A stretch of 42,279 nucleotides of DNA, from assembly GCA_902792635.1 (NCBI GenBank), contig CADBAG010000019.1:1-42279 (forward strand). Direction: 5' to 3'. Shown here piece by piece: positions 23,199-30,704 of the stretch. The stretch is from an uncultured Prevotellaceae bacterium (GTDB lineage Bacteria; Bacteroidota; Bacteroidia; Bacteroidales; Bacteroidaceae). The first letter of the stretch is position 1; the number at the start of each line of letters is the position of its first letter. The translations under genes and the position numbers were made by a program. The notes beneath the pieces are model-generated. The model worked only from the letters and a program-made list of their open reading frames with translations. It did not search any database and was not told the DNA's origin.

Positions 23199-24314
23199 AT
23201 GTTGAAAGATAATTATACAGATGAGCAGTTAGGGTTTGAGGCCCGTCGGGCGCTGTTGTCCGATGACCCTGTGCCTGATGCCGGAGAGGCGTTTGCAGAG
23301 TTCTGCGAGCGCAACGGCTTGGCAGCACCGGGTGTAGACCCTTCTGCTGTTGTGTCTCATCGCCGCCTCTCCTTCCGTCTGCTACTGACGGGTGCCGTGG
23401 CAGCAGCTGCTGTCGCGTTATCTTTCGTGTTTATTCTTCCCCGTCTGCGCTCAAAGAACAAAGAGGATGCTTTAGCCCGCTTACAGGCTACGATGGTACG
23501 TGTTCCTGCGCGTCAACAGCAGGTGGCGGGCAGTCGAGTCTATGCATCGGTGGCGGTACCGGGGAGCGTGAGTCTCTCTTTCTCGGGACAGGGCGGAGCG
23601 ACATCTTCTACGAACGGCATGGGGTTTACCGTCGCCTCCGATAAGACTATCCATATCGAAAAGAGCGATGATAACACGGCAGCTACGCTCACCGTTCCGC
23701 AGGGCCATGTGGCACAGATTGTGCTCACCGATGGTACCCGGGTGTGGCTCAATGCCGACAGTCGTCTTTATTTTCCACGCAGTTTCAGCCGTGACGAGCC
23801 GCGTCGCGTGCGTTTGGAAGGGGAGGCTTACTTTGAGGTTCATCACGACAGTCACTGGCCGTTTATCGTGGATGGTGGTAGCTTGGAGACGAAGGTCCTC
23901 GGCACTCAGTTCTCAGTTCGTGCCTATGCAGGTGAGAAGCCGTGCGTGATGCTTGTCAGCGGACGCGTGCAGGTAGGAGCCTCTTCGCCAAAGGTACGGC
24001 CGTGCCTGCTCAGTCCCGGAGAACAGACCATCCTTGGAGCCCAAGGCCTGCAGACATCCGCAGCCGACCTTGAGACCGGCTTGGCTTGGAAAGACGGCCG
24101 GTTCTATTTCGAAGGTGCTACGCTCCGCGATATCTTGGTCGAGATAGGGCGGTGGTACAACTACGATGTGGTCTTCACGGGCCATGGCGCTTATCCTGAC
24201 CGTCTCCACTTCAGTGGTTTGCGCTCCATGAATATCACGGATATTGTCGATCAACTTAACATGATATCGCGTGCCCATATCACCTTGAAACGGCAGACGA
24301 TAGAGGTGGAATAA
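23199..24314 (+). CDS. FecR-type anti-sigma factor
   Basis: 371 aa. A cytoplasmic N-terminal part (~1-58; helical, binds the sigma factor) is followed by a transmembrane helix (~59-80, LLLTGAVAAAAVALSFVFIL) and a periplasmic region. Residues ~155-260 form the FecR domain (VAQIVLTDGTRVWLNADSRL, VRLEGEAYFEVHHD, GTQFSVRAYAG). Residues ~300-370 are the DUF4974-type domain (FEGATLRDILVEIGRWYNYD...). It should hold the upstream sigma factor inactive until SusC signals. The next gene, lysO-like, begins only 11 nt downstream, so read-through is likely. Confidence 0.95.
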   Translation: MLKDNYTDEQLGFEARRALLSDDPVPDAGEAFAEFCERNGLAAPGVDPSAVVSHRRLSFRLLLTGAVAAAAVALSFVFILPRLRSKNKEDALARLQATMVRVPARQQQVAGSRVYASVAVPGSVSLSFSGQGGATSSTNGMGFTVASDKTIHIEKSDDNTAATLTVPQGHVAQIVLTDGTRVWLNADSRLYFPRSFSRDEPRRVRLEGEAYFEVHHDSHWPFIVDGGSLETKVLGTQFSVRAYAGEKPCVMLVSGRVQVGASSPKVRPCLLSPGEQTILGAQGLQTSAADLETGLAWKDGRFYFEGATLRDILVEIGRWYNYDVVFTGHGAYPDRLHFSGLRSMNITDIVDQLNMISRAHITLKRQTIEVE

Positions 24315-24325
24315 CGCAATAGTTT

Positions 24326-24610
24326 ATGCTGAAGATTATCCTGATGATGGTGTGCGGCATCGTTGTTGGCCGCATGCTGAGGAGAAAGAAGTTGGGGTGG
24401 CTCTCACCGCTCACCACCATTCTCATCTGGGCCTTGCTGTTTCTCTTGGGCATTGAGGTGGGAGGAGATGAACACATCATCCACAGCCTGAGCCGCTTGG
24501 GCGCCGAGGCCGTGGCGATAGCACTTGCAGCTTCTTTGGGCAGTGCGTTGTTTGCCTTGTGGCTTTGGCGATGGTCAACGAATAAGGGAACGAAAGGAGA
24601 GAAAGCATGA
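24326..24610 (+). CDS. LysO-type exporter, N-terminal half as a separate protein
   Basis: 94 aa with three hydrophobic segments (KIILMMVCGIVVGRML, SPLTTILIWALLFLLGIEVG, AVAIALAASLGSALFALWL). It corresponds to the first part of LysO (DUF340, YbjE), the lysine exporter of E. coli, which is about 300 aa in one chain. Here the protein ends KGTKGEKA and the remainder is encoded by the next gene, which overlaps by 4 nt (ATGA). The two products together are 293 aa, about full length, so they probably assemble into one transporter. The lysine specificity is inferred from the family. Confidence 0.85.
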   Translation: MLKIILMMVCGIVVGRMLRRKKLGWLSPLTTILIWALLFLLGIEVGGDEHIIHSLSRLGAEAVAIALAASLGSALFALWLWRWSTNKGTKGEKA

Positions 24611-25206
24611 AAGGTAGCCTCGTCATCATTGGGTTCTTCATTCTCGGTTTCGTCTGTGGCCTCTTCCATCTTCTTCCACCTGAAATAGCCGACAGCGACG
24701 TGAGTTTTGTGGCTCTGTGTGCGCTTATCTTCTGTGTAGGTATCAGTATCGGTTCCGACAGTGAGGTGCTCTCGACCCTCCGTCATACCAGTCCCCGTCT
24801 TCTCTTATTGCCGCTCTGCACCTTTGGCGGCACACTGGCGGGATGCCTCGCTGTGAGTTTTGTCCTTCCCGGCATGCGGCTGACCGACTGCTTCGCCATT
24901 GGCTCCGGATTTGGCTACTACTCGCTTTCCAGTATCTTCATCACGCAGTACCGCGGAGCGGCCCTCGGCACTGTGGCCTTGCTTGCCAATATCGTGCGTG
25001 AGCTCCTCACGCTGCTCTGTTCGCCGCTCCTTGCCCGTTGGTTCGGACCCTTAGCTCCTATCAGTGTGGGTGGCGCGACCTCCATGGACACCACCTTGCC
25101 TATCATCACGCGCTATAGTGGTAAGGACCTCGCCACGCTCTCCGTCTTCCATGGCTTCGTCATGGATTTCAGCGTTCCCTTCCTCGTCACGTTCTTCTGT
25201 GGGTAG
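24607..25206 (+). CDS. LysO-type exporter, C-terminal half as a separate protein
   Basis: 199 aa, an inner-membrane protein with about six hydrophobic segments. The conserved LysO/DUF340 stretches are DCFAIGSGFGYYSLSSIFIT and SVGGATSMDTTLPIITRYSG. Polar residues in the membrane (the Asp and Thr of ATSMDTTLP) are likely in the transport path. The start overlaps the partner's stop by ATGA, which should keep the two subunits in equal amounts. The reading frame shows no damage, so this is a true two-gene arrangement and not a recent frameshift. Confidence 0.88.
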   Translation: MKGSLVIIGFFILGFVCGLFHLLPPEIADSDVSFVALCALIFCVGISIGSDSEVLSTLRHTSPRLLLLPLCTFGGTLAGCLAVSFVLPGMRLTDCFAIGSGFGYYSLSSIFITQYRGAALGTVALLANIVRELLTLLCSPLLARWFGPLAPISVGGATSMDTTLPIITRYSGKDLATLSVFHGFVMDFSVPFLVTFFCG

Positions 25207-25384
25207 TACCATCCGTTTGTTGCATGACAATGAATGGTTGTTATGCGATTGTTACTTTTCTCAAAAGAAAGCTAAATCGTTCTGTTGGCGTTAAACTTTC
25301 ACCCGTTTTCTCTCTTCCAATGATTAATCGCGACAAAAAATTAATAACGAATACATGTGACGTATTCCATCAACACGAATGATT

Positions 25385-25846
25385 ATGAAGAAGATTATGA
25401 TGACCTTGGCTGTTGCCCTGATGCTGTCGGGCGCAGTTTTTGCACAGCGTAGTAACAAGAATGGTGAGCGTCCTACCCAAGAGCAGATCGCTCAGCGTAT
25501 GACGGAGCGGATGGCGAGCACCTATGGCCTGACGGACGCGCAGAAGACAAAGGTGCTGGCGCTGAACAAGAAATATGCGGGTAAGCTTCCTATGGGTGGC
25601 TTCCGTGGCGGCAGGGGCGCCAGAGGTTCGCAGCAGACGGCCAAAACCGATGCCCAGACCGGTGCCACTCAGCAGGCTCCCTCTTCGGAGGAGCGCGCTA
25701 AGCGCCGTCAGGAGATGAAGGCCAACCGTGAGGCTTATCAGAAAGAGTTGAAGGCTATCTTCACCGATGCGCAGTATCAGAAATACACGGAGAACGAAAA
25801 GGCTCGCATGCAGCGCCATCAGACACGCGCTAAGAGCCAGGAGTAG
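25385..25846 (+). CDS. DUF4890-like small secreted protein
   Basis: 153 aa. I chose the second of two close ATGs (25385; the other is 25379) because MKKIMMTLAVALMLSGAVFA is a standard signal peptide. The mature protein is rich in Gln, Arg and Lys and mostly helical: EQIAQRMTERMASTYGLTDA...KVLALNKKYAGK, a Gly-Arg-rich stretch (GGFRGGRGARGS), then a helical tail ending in KAIFTDAQYQKYTENE. The two LTDAQ/FTDAQ helices recall Spy/CpxP-like periplasmic proteins. Function in Bacteroidetes is unknown. There is a 178-nt upstream gap in which I see no clear TAnnTTTG element. Confidence 0.8.
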   Translation: MKKIMMTLAVALMLSGAVFAQRSNKNGERPTQEQIAQRMTERMASTYGLTDAQKTKVLALNKKYAGKLPMGGFRGGRGARGSQQTAKTDAQTGATQQAPSSEERAKRRQEMKANREAYQKELKAIFTDAQYQKYTENEKARMQRHQTRAKSQE

Positions 25847-25858
25847 TTCGTGGGTGGG

Positions 25859-25887
25859 CAGTCGCGATGCGACTGCATACACAACAC
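25859..25887. repeat. CATACACAACAC hairpin repeat, copy 2
   Basis: The perfect 7-bp hairpin cagtcgc-gat-gcgactg followed by catacacaacac lies just after the DUF4890-like gene. It matches the copy at 15646-15674, where the stem bases differ. Confidence 0.6.
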
Positions 25888-25916
25888 ACAACAAAAAAGC
25901 CGCTGGATGGTATTTT

Positions 25917-25947
25917 CGTAGGGGCGGCCACAAGGGCCGCCCCTACG
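25917..25947. repeat. GGCCGCCC hairpin repeat, copy 2; possible bidirectional transcript end
   Basis: A perfect 13-bp stem (25917-25929 with 25935-25947) around a 5-nt loop lies between the convergent DUF4890-like and nqrF genes. There is no T-tract on either side, so classical intrinsic termination is not supported, though the stem could block read-through. A related copy is at 2513-2540. Confidence 0.7.
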
Positions 25948-25956
25948 TGTATAAGT

Positions 25957-27225
25957 TTATCCGAAGTTATCATACATAATGCTCTCGGGCTCCACGCCGA
26001 GACTGTCAAGATAATCGGTGACGGTCTTGATCAGCATTGGTGGTCCGCAGAGGTAGTACTCGCAGTCTTCAGGAGCCTCATGATCCTTAAGGTACGTGTC
26101 GCGGACGCAGTTGACAGCAAAGCCAGCATAGTATTTCACGCCGGCTGCATCAGCCTTCGGGTCCGGACGGTCGAGAGAGAGGTGCATGTGGAAGTTGGGG
26201 AACTCCTTCTCTAACTCCCAGAAGTCTTCGAGGAAGAAAGCCTCGGAGAGAGAACGGGCACCATAGAAGAAGTGCATCTCACGGTCGGTGCAGTGGATCT
26301 GACGCGTCATATACATGATCTGTGAGCGCAGCGGAGCCATGCCGGCACCACCACCGATCCAAATCATCTCTTTCTTGGAGTTGAACTTCGGGTGGAAGTC
26401 ACCGTAAGGGCCGCTCATGCGCACCTTGTCGCCTGGCTTGAGCGAGAAGATGTAGCTGGAGCCGATACCTGTCGGCACATCCTGGAAGCCGACCTGTGGA
26501 CGTGGCTTGAATGGAGTGGAGGCGATACGCACCGTCAGCGTGATGATGTCACCCTCGGCGGGATAGTTGGCCATAGAGTAGGCACGTATTGTTGGCTCGG
26601 GGTTGTGGGCCTTGAGGGAGAAGATGTTGAACTTCTTCCATGCACCGATATACTCGTCGCCGATGAGCGACTTGTCGAAGTCCTTGTCGTAGTCGATGGT
26701 GTCGTAAGCGGGGATGTAGATCTGAGCGTAGGAGCCAGGGATGAAGTCCATGTGCTCACCCGGTGGCAGCGCCACCTTGAACTCCTTGATGAAGCTCGAC
26801 ACGTTCTTGTTGGAGATGACGGTGCACTCCCATTCCTTGACGTTGAGGATAGCGTCGGAGACCTTGACGCTGAGGTCGCCGTGTACCTTTGTCTGGCATC
26901 CGAGGCGCCAGTGGTCCTTGATCTCTTTACGTGTGAAGTGGCCCTTCTCGGTGTCGAGGATCTCACCGCCACCTTCAAGTACCTGCAGACGGCACTGTCC
27001 GCAGCTGCCTTTACCGCCGCAAGCAGAGGAGAGATGCACGCCGTTCTCGTTGAGGGTAGAGAGCAGTGAGCCGCCCTGTTCGACCTCCAGTTTCTTGTCG
27101 CCGTTGATGGTGATCGTCACCTTTCCGCTCGGGCTGAGATATTTCTTAGCGATAAGCAGCACCACCACCAAGATGAGGATGGTGATGAGAAACACTGCTA
27201 TGCTTACGCCTATAAATTGTCCCAT
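25957..27225 (-). CDS. nqrF: Na+-translocating NADH:quinone reductase subunit F
   Basis: 422 aa. Residues ~4-26 are a membrane anchor. Residues ~35-125 are a 2Fe-2S ferredoxin domain with C69-x5-C75-x2-C78 and C110. The rest is an FAD/NADH-binding reductase of the ferredoxin-NADP reductase type (IRAYSMANYPAEGD for FAD; MIWIGGGAGMAPLRSQI and EDCEYYLCGPPMLIK for NADH). NqrF takes electrons from NADH and passes them into the complex, which pumps Na+ out while reducing quinone. It is the last gene of nqrABCDEF. Confidence 0.97.
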   Translation of the reverse strand: MGQFIGVSIAVFLITILILVVVLLIAKKYLSPSGKVTITINGDKKLEVEQGGSLLSTLNENGVHLSSACGGKGSCGQCRLQVLEGGGEILDTEKGHFTRKEIKDHWRLGCQTKVHGDLSVKVSDAILNVKEWECTVISNKNVSSFIKEFKVALPPGEHMDFIPGSYAQIYIPAYDTIDYDKDFDKSLIGDEYIGAWKKFNIFSLKAHNPEPTIRAYSMANYPAEGDIITLTVRIASTPFKPRPQVGFQDVPTGIGSSYIFSLKPGDKVRMSGPYGDFHPKFNSKKEMIWIGGGAGMAPLRSQIMYMTRQIHCTDREMHFFYGARSLSEAFFLEDFWELEKEFPNFHMHLSLDRPDPKADAAGVKYYAGFAVNCVRDTYLKDHEAPEDCEYYLCGPPMLIKTVTDYLDSLGVEPESIMYDNFG

Positions 27226-27303
27226 GTTATTGTTGTTTTACTTTGTTTTCTTTTGTGCGGTCTTCCTGCGACCTTTTGTTCAGTCTCATTCAACCGTCTC
27301 TGT

Positions 27304-27337
27304 CTTCTTTATTCTTTCTTCTTTATTCTTTAGCGAA
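27304..27337 (-). repeat. A/G-rich TTCGCTAAAGAA repeat, copy 3 (nqrE-nqrF gap)
   Basis: Read on the minus strand it is TTCGCTAAAGAATAAAGAAG followed by AAAGAATAAAGAAG. It matches 10574-10611 and 12978-13005, and lies in the 115-nt gap after nqrE. This copy is not coding. Confidence 0.65.
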
Positions 27338-27340
27338 GTG

Positions 27341-27967
27341 TCAGAACTGCAGTCCGCTGAAGCACATCATAGCCATAGCCATGAGGCCGACGGTGATGAA
27401 GGCGATGCCCATGCCCTGAAGCGGCTTGGGAACGTCGCAGTACTCCATCTTCTCACGGATGGCACCGAACATGACGATGGCGAGCGTCCAGCCCAGACCG
27501 CTGCCCAAAGCATAGGCGACGCTGTCTCCGAAGTTGGAGATAGCCTGTGCGTTGGTGACGGGGAGCTTGATACGCTGCTGCATGAACAGCGAGGCACCCA
27601 TGATGGCACAGTTCACGGCGATCAGTGGGAGGAAGATACCCAAGGCTGCATAGAGCGACGGTGAGAACTTCTCAACGGCCATCTCCACGAGCTGTGTGAT
27701 ACCGGCGATGATAGCGATGAAAAGGATGAAGCTCAGATAGCTCAGGTCAACGCCCTGAACGAGGCAGTTGGGGCCGAGCACATACACCTGAAGAAGATAG
27801 TTGATAGGCTCGGTGATGACGAGCACGAAGGTCACAGCGAGACCAAGACCAAGTGAGGTCTTGACGTTCTTGCTTACTGCTAAGTATGAACACATACCGA
27901 GGAAGTAAGCGAAGATCATGTTGTCTACGAAGATAGACCGGAAGAATAATGCTATAGCGTGTTCCAT
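27341..27967 (-). CDS. nqrE: Na+-translocating NADH:quinone reductase subunit E
   Basis: 208 aa, an inner-membrane protein with six hydrophobic segments. It has the typical NqrE start (EHAIALFFRSIFVDNMIFAY and FLGMCSYLAVSK) and the segment AVNCAIMGASLFMQQR. NqrE and NqrD are paralogous antiparallel subunits that hold an intramembrane iron centre and form part of the Na+ path; the Cys in MCSYLAV and NCAIMG fit that role. It is separated from nqrD by a 200-nt repeat-filled gap, unusual inside a tightly packed operon. Confidence 0.97.
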   Translation of the reverse strand: MEHAIALFFRSIFVDNMIFAYFLGMCSYLAVSKNVKTSLGLGLAVTFVLVITEPINYLLQVYVLGPNCLVQGVDLSYLSFILFIAIIAGITQLVEMAVEKFSPSLYAALGIFLPLIAVNCAIMGASLFMQQRIKLPVTNAQAISNFGDSVAYALGSGLGWTLAIVMFGAIREKMEYCDVPKPLQGMGIAFITVGLMAMAMMCFSGLQF

Positions 27968-27972
27968 TATAT

Positions 27973-28052
27973 TGAGTTTTTGAGTTCCTGAGTTTTTGAG
28001 TTTTTGAGTTTTTGAGTTCCTGAGTTGTTGAGTTGTTGAGTTGTTGAGTTTT
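27973..28052 (+). repeat. Tandem 8-nt array (TGAGTTNN, 10 units)
   Basis: Ten head-to-tail 8-nt units occur (tgagtttt, tgagttcc or tgagttgt). On the opposite strand they read AACTCANN, the same motif as the array at 28065-28168, so the two arrays are inverted relative to each other. Confidence 0.95.
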
Positions 28053-28064
28053 TGATAACTTATA

Positions 28065-28168
28065 AACTCATTAACTCATTAACTTATTAACTCATTAACT
28101 TACAAACTTACAAACTCATTAACTTACAAACTAATAAACTAATAAACTAATAAACTTACCAACTCACT
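28065..28168 (+). repeat. Tandem 8-nt array (AACTNANN, 13 units)
   Basis: Thirteen 8-nt units occur (aactcatt, aacttatt, aacttaca, aactaata and variants). The last unit ends at the first base of the nqrD stop triplet. With the opposed array at 27973-28052 it can fold into a long imperfect hairpin in the nqr mRNA. The unit length is not a multiple of three, and no gene is present in 27968-28167. Confidence 0.95.
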
Positions 28169-28794
28169 TATTTGTCTTCTTTTACAAAGAAAGCGCGGTT
28201 GATCCAGATGACGCAGCCGATGAGGATCAGTGCGGTGCACGACATTGTCATCATGCCGTTGTTGATATAGCCGCAGTCGTAGGCGCCCTGTGGAATGATC
28301 TGGAAGCCGAGGAGCGAGCCTCTGCCAAAGAACTCACGGAAAGCACCGACGATGACAAGGATCATGGCGTAGCCTAATCCGTTGCCCAGACCGTCGAGGA
28401 ACGAGGGCCAGGGCTTGTTCATCATGGCGAAAGCCTCGAGGCGACCCATGAGGATACAGTTGGTGATGATCAGACCGACGTAGACGCTCAGCTGTACGCT
28501 GACGTCATAGGCGAAGGCCCCGAGAATCTGGTTGACGATAGTCACCAAGGCTGCCACCACAACGAGCTGCACGATGATGCGGATACGCATCGGGATAGTG
28601 TTGCGGATGAGCGAGATGATGACGTTGGAGAAAGCCGTGATGACCGTAACTGCCAGTCCCATGACGATGGCAGGCTTGAGCTGTGAGGTCACGGCAAGGG
28701 CACTACAGATACCGAGCACCTGAACCATGATAGGGTTGTTCAGATGCAGAGGCTCTATGAATGCCGCTCTATTTTGTTTCGAAAATAAACTCAT
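28168..28794 (-). CDS. nqrD: Na+-translocating NADH:quinone reductase subunit D
   Basis: 208 aa, an inner-membrane protein with six hydrophobic segments. The characteristic parts are LHLNNPIMVQVLGICSALAV, TNCILMGRLEAFAMMNKPWP and SFLDGLGNGLGYAMILVIVG. The Cys in GICSAL and NCILMG match those that bind the iron centre shared with NqrE. The operon position between nqrC and nqrE is standard. Confidence 0.97.
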   Translation of the reverse strand: MSLFSKQNRAAFIEPLHLNNPIMVQVLGICSALAVTSQLKPAIVMGLAVTVITAFSNVIISLIRNTIPMRIRIIVQLVVVAALVTIVNQILGAFAYDVSVQLSVYVGLIITNCILMGRLEAFAMMNKPWPSFLDGLGNGLGYAMILVIVGAFREFFGRGSLLGFQIIPQGAYDCGYINNGMMTMSCTALILIGCVIWINRAFFVKEDK

Positions 28795-28834
28795 AATAAT
28801 ATATTATATGTGTTATATAATATGTGTTTTGTAG

Positions 28835-29452
28835 TTACTTGCTATTAAGGAACTTCAAGAACTTCCCGAGCCCGTTGTGCAGCATGTTGGACACACCGTT
28901 GGAGGTCAGCGTGGCGCCCGTGACGGCATCGACCTGGGTCTCAGGGTCAGTTACCTTCTTTTGCACCGACAGTGCGATGTCGCTGCGGTCGTTGCCCTTG
29001 AAGAGCTTCTTGCCCTGGAATTTCTCCTGCCATTTCTGGTTGTCCTTGATCTCAGCACCGAGGCCGGCAGTCTCACTCTCATGGTTGAAGTAAGCGCCGT
29101 AGACCGTCGACTTGTCGTCGTTGACCGACACGAAGCCGCTGATGCCGCCCCACAGACCCATACCGGTCATGGAGAAGACATACTTGGTCTTGCCGTCGAC
29201 GTTGCAGATGAACATCTCACTGCCGTCCACGGTCTTCTCCTGCTTCACAACACTATTGTATTTAGCCTCTGCTGCCTTGTCATCTAAGTTGCGGATGTTG
29301 AGGCTGTAGAGAATCTGTTTCTTCTTTGCCAGTGCTTCATTGGCAGTCTGCATGGGCTTGAGCGCCTGGTAGACAAAGGCAAGGAGAAACGCCACTATCA
29401 CGACGATGATCGCCGAATAGATAATGGTATATGAATTACTGTTCGTTTTCAT
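28835..29452 (-). CDS. nqrC: Na+-translocating NADH:quinone reductase subunit C
   Basis: 205 aa. One N-terminal membrane helix (~8-30) is followed by a periplasmic FMN-binding domain. The flavinylation site D175-AVTGA-T181 fits the Dxx[ST]GAT rule, so FMN would be attached to T181 through phosphodiester linkage by ApbE; no apbE gene is in this window. The sequence is shorter than the Vibrio protein (~257 aa), which is usual in Bacteroidetes. Confidence 0.96.
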   Translation of the reverse strand: MKTNSNSYTIIYSAIIVVIVAFLLAFVYQALKPMQTANEALAKKKQILYSLNIRNLDDKAAEAKYNSVVKQEKTVDGSEMFICNVDGKTKYVFSMTGMGLWGGISGFVSVNDDKSTVYGAYFNHESETAGLGAEIKDNQKWQEKFQGKKLFKGNDRSDIALSVQKKVTDPETQVDAVTGATLTSNGVSNMLHNGLGKFLKFLNSK

Positions 29453-29476
29453 GTCTGTTCGTTTTTCTTGTCCTAA

Positions 29477-30640
29477 TTATTCTGAAACCTTGCTGCGCTT
29501 AGCCCGCTTGGAGATGTTGCATTCAACGACACAGTAGTCGATGAGCGGAGCGATCATGTTACCGAAGAAGATGGCGAGCATCATACCTTCAGGATAGCCC
29601 TGGTTCTTCACGCGGACAATGATAGCCATGGCACCGACGATGAAGCCGTAGATCCATTTACCCGTCTCTGTGCGTGCGGAGGTCACCGGGTCGGTAGCCA
29701 TGAACACGGCACCGAAGCAGAAGCCGCCGAGGATGAGGTGCTCCCACCAAGCGATAGGAGAGGCACCCGTAGCATGGAAGATGGCACCCATGACGCTGCC
29801 GCCGATGAAGACGCTCAGCATGGTCTTCCAGCTGGCGATACCGGTCCACAAGAGGATGACGGCGCCGATGGCGATGGCGATGACCGATGTCTCACCGATA
29901 GAACCCGGCATGAGACCCGTGATCATGTTGCATACGCTGGTGTCCATCGGTGTGCCCTGTGCGAGGTGAGCAAGGGGCGTAGCCATGGTGAAGGTGTCGG
30001 GGAGCGTGTTGCCCAAGCCAAAGATGCTGTCCTTTGCCACCCATACGGCGTCGCCAGTCATCTTCGACGGATAAGAGAAGAAGAGGAACATACGTGCGCC
30101 GATAGCGACGTTGAAGATGTTCATACCCGTGCCGCCGAAGATCTCCTTACAGAAGATGACGGAGAAGGCACAAGCCAAAGCTAAGATCCACAATGGCGTG
30201 GTGACTGGGATGATGAGCGGGATGATGATACCCGATACGAGGTAACCTTCCTGAATCTCTTCACCTTTCCACTGTGCCCAGGCAAACTCGATGCCGAGGC
30301 CGACGATGTAGCTCACGAGAATCTTCGGGAGCACGGCGAGGAAGCCGTAGCCGAATATGCTCCAGAACGATGCCGAGGCAAGGGTGCCGGCGGCGAGATA
30401 GTTCTGGTAGCCCACATTGTACATGCCGAAGAGCATGGCGGGCAGCAGGGCGATGACCACGAAGCTCATGATGCGCTTCGAGTCGATGGCGTCGTGAATA
30501 GACACGCCGCTCGCCGAGGTGGTGTTGGGCACGAAGAGGAACGACTCGAAACCCTCGTACACGCTCCGGAAAGCATGCAGCTTGCCGCCGTCCTCAAAGT
30601 TCGGCCGTATCTTATCGAAATATTTCTTTAATGCGTTCAT
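29477..30640 (-). CDS. nqrB: Na+-translocating NADH:quinone reductase subunit B
   Basis: 387 aa with about ten membrane segments. NqrB carries a covalent FMN and riboflavin and contributes the main Na+ channel. The likely FMN site is D215-TFTMA-T221, where Met replaces the usual Gly of [ST]GAT while the Asp, Thr and Ala-Thr positions are kept. Other typical stretches are KEIFGGTGMNIFNVAIGARM and FMATDPVTSARTETGKWIYG. It lies 64 nt downstream of nqrA and 24 nt upstream of nqrC. Confidence 0.97.
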   Translation of the reverse strand: MNALKKYFDKIRPNFEDGGKLHAFRSVYEGFESFLFVPNTTSASGVSIHDAIDSKRIMSFVVIALLPAMLFGMYNVGYQNYLAAGTLASASFWSIFGYGFLAVLPKILVSYIVGLGIEFAWAQWKGEEIQEGYLVSGIIIPLIIPVTTPLWILALACAFSVIFCKEIFGGTGMNIFNVAIGARMFLFFSYPSKMTGDAVWVAKDSIFGLGNTLPDTFTMATPLAHLAQGTPMDTSVCNMITGLMPGSIGETSVIAIAIGAVILLWTGIASWKTMLSVFIGGSVMGAIFHATGASPIAWWEHLILGGFCFGAVFMATDPVTSARTETGKWIYGFIVGAMAIIVRVKNQGYPEGMMLAIFFGNMIAPLIDYCVVECNISKRAKRSKVSE

Positions 30641-30704
30641 TCCAAATATTGGATATTATTATTGGAAAATTCTATTGAGACTTTAACTAAACGCTGTAAC
30701 TCTA

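Noticed and set aside
24326-25206. Frameshifted single lysO pseudogene
   Set aside because: Both halves have proper starts and stops joined by an ATGA overlap, and each is intact relative to the family.
25917-25947. Rho-independent terminator
   Set aside because: The stem is strong, but neither strand has a following T-tract.
27973-28168. CRISPR array
   Set aside because: Contiguous 8-nt tandem units without spacers.
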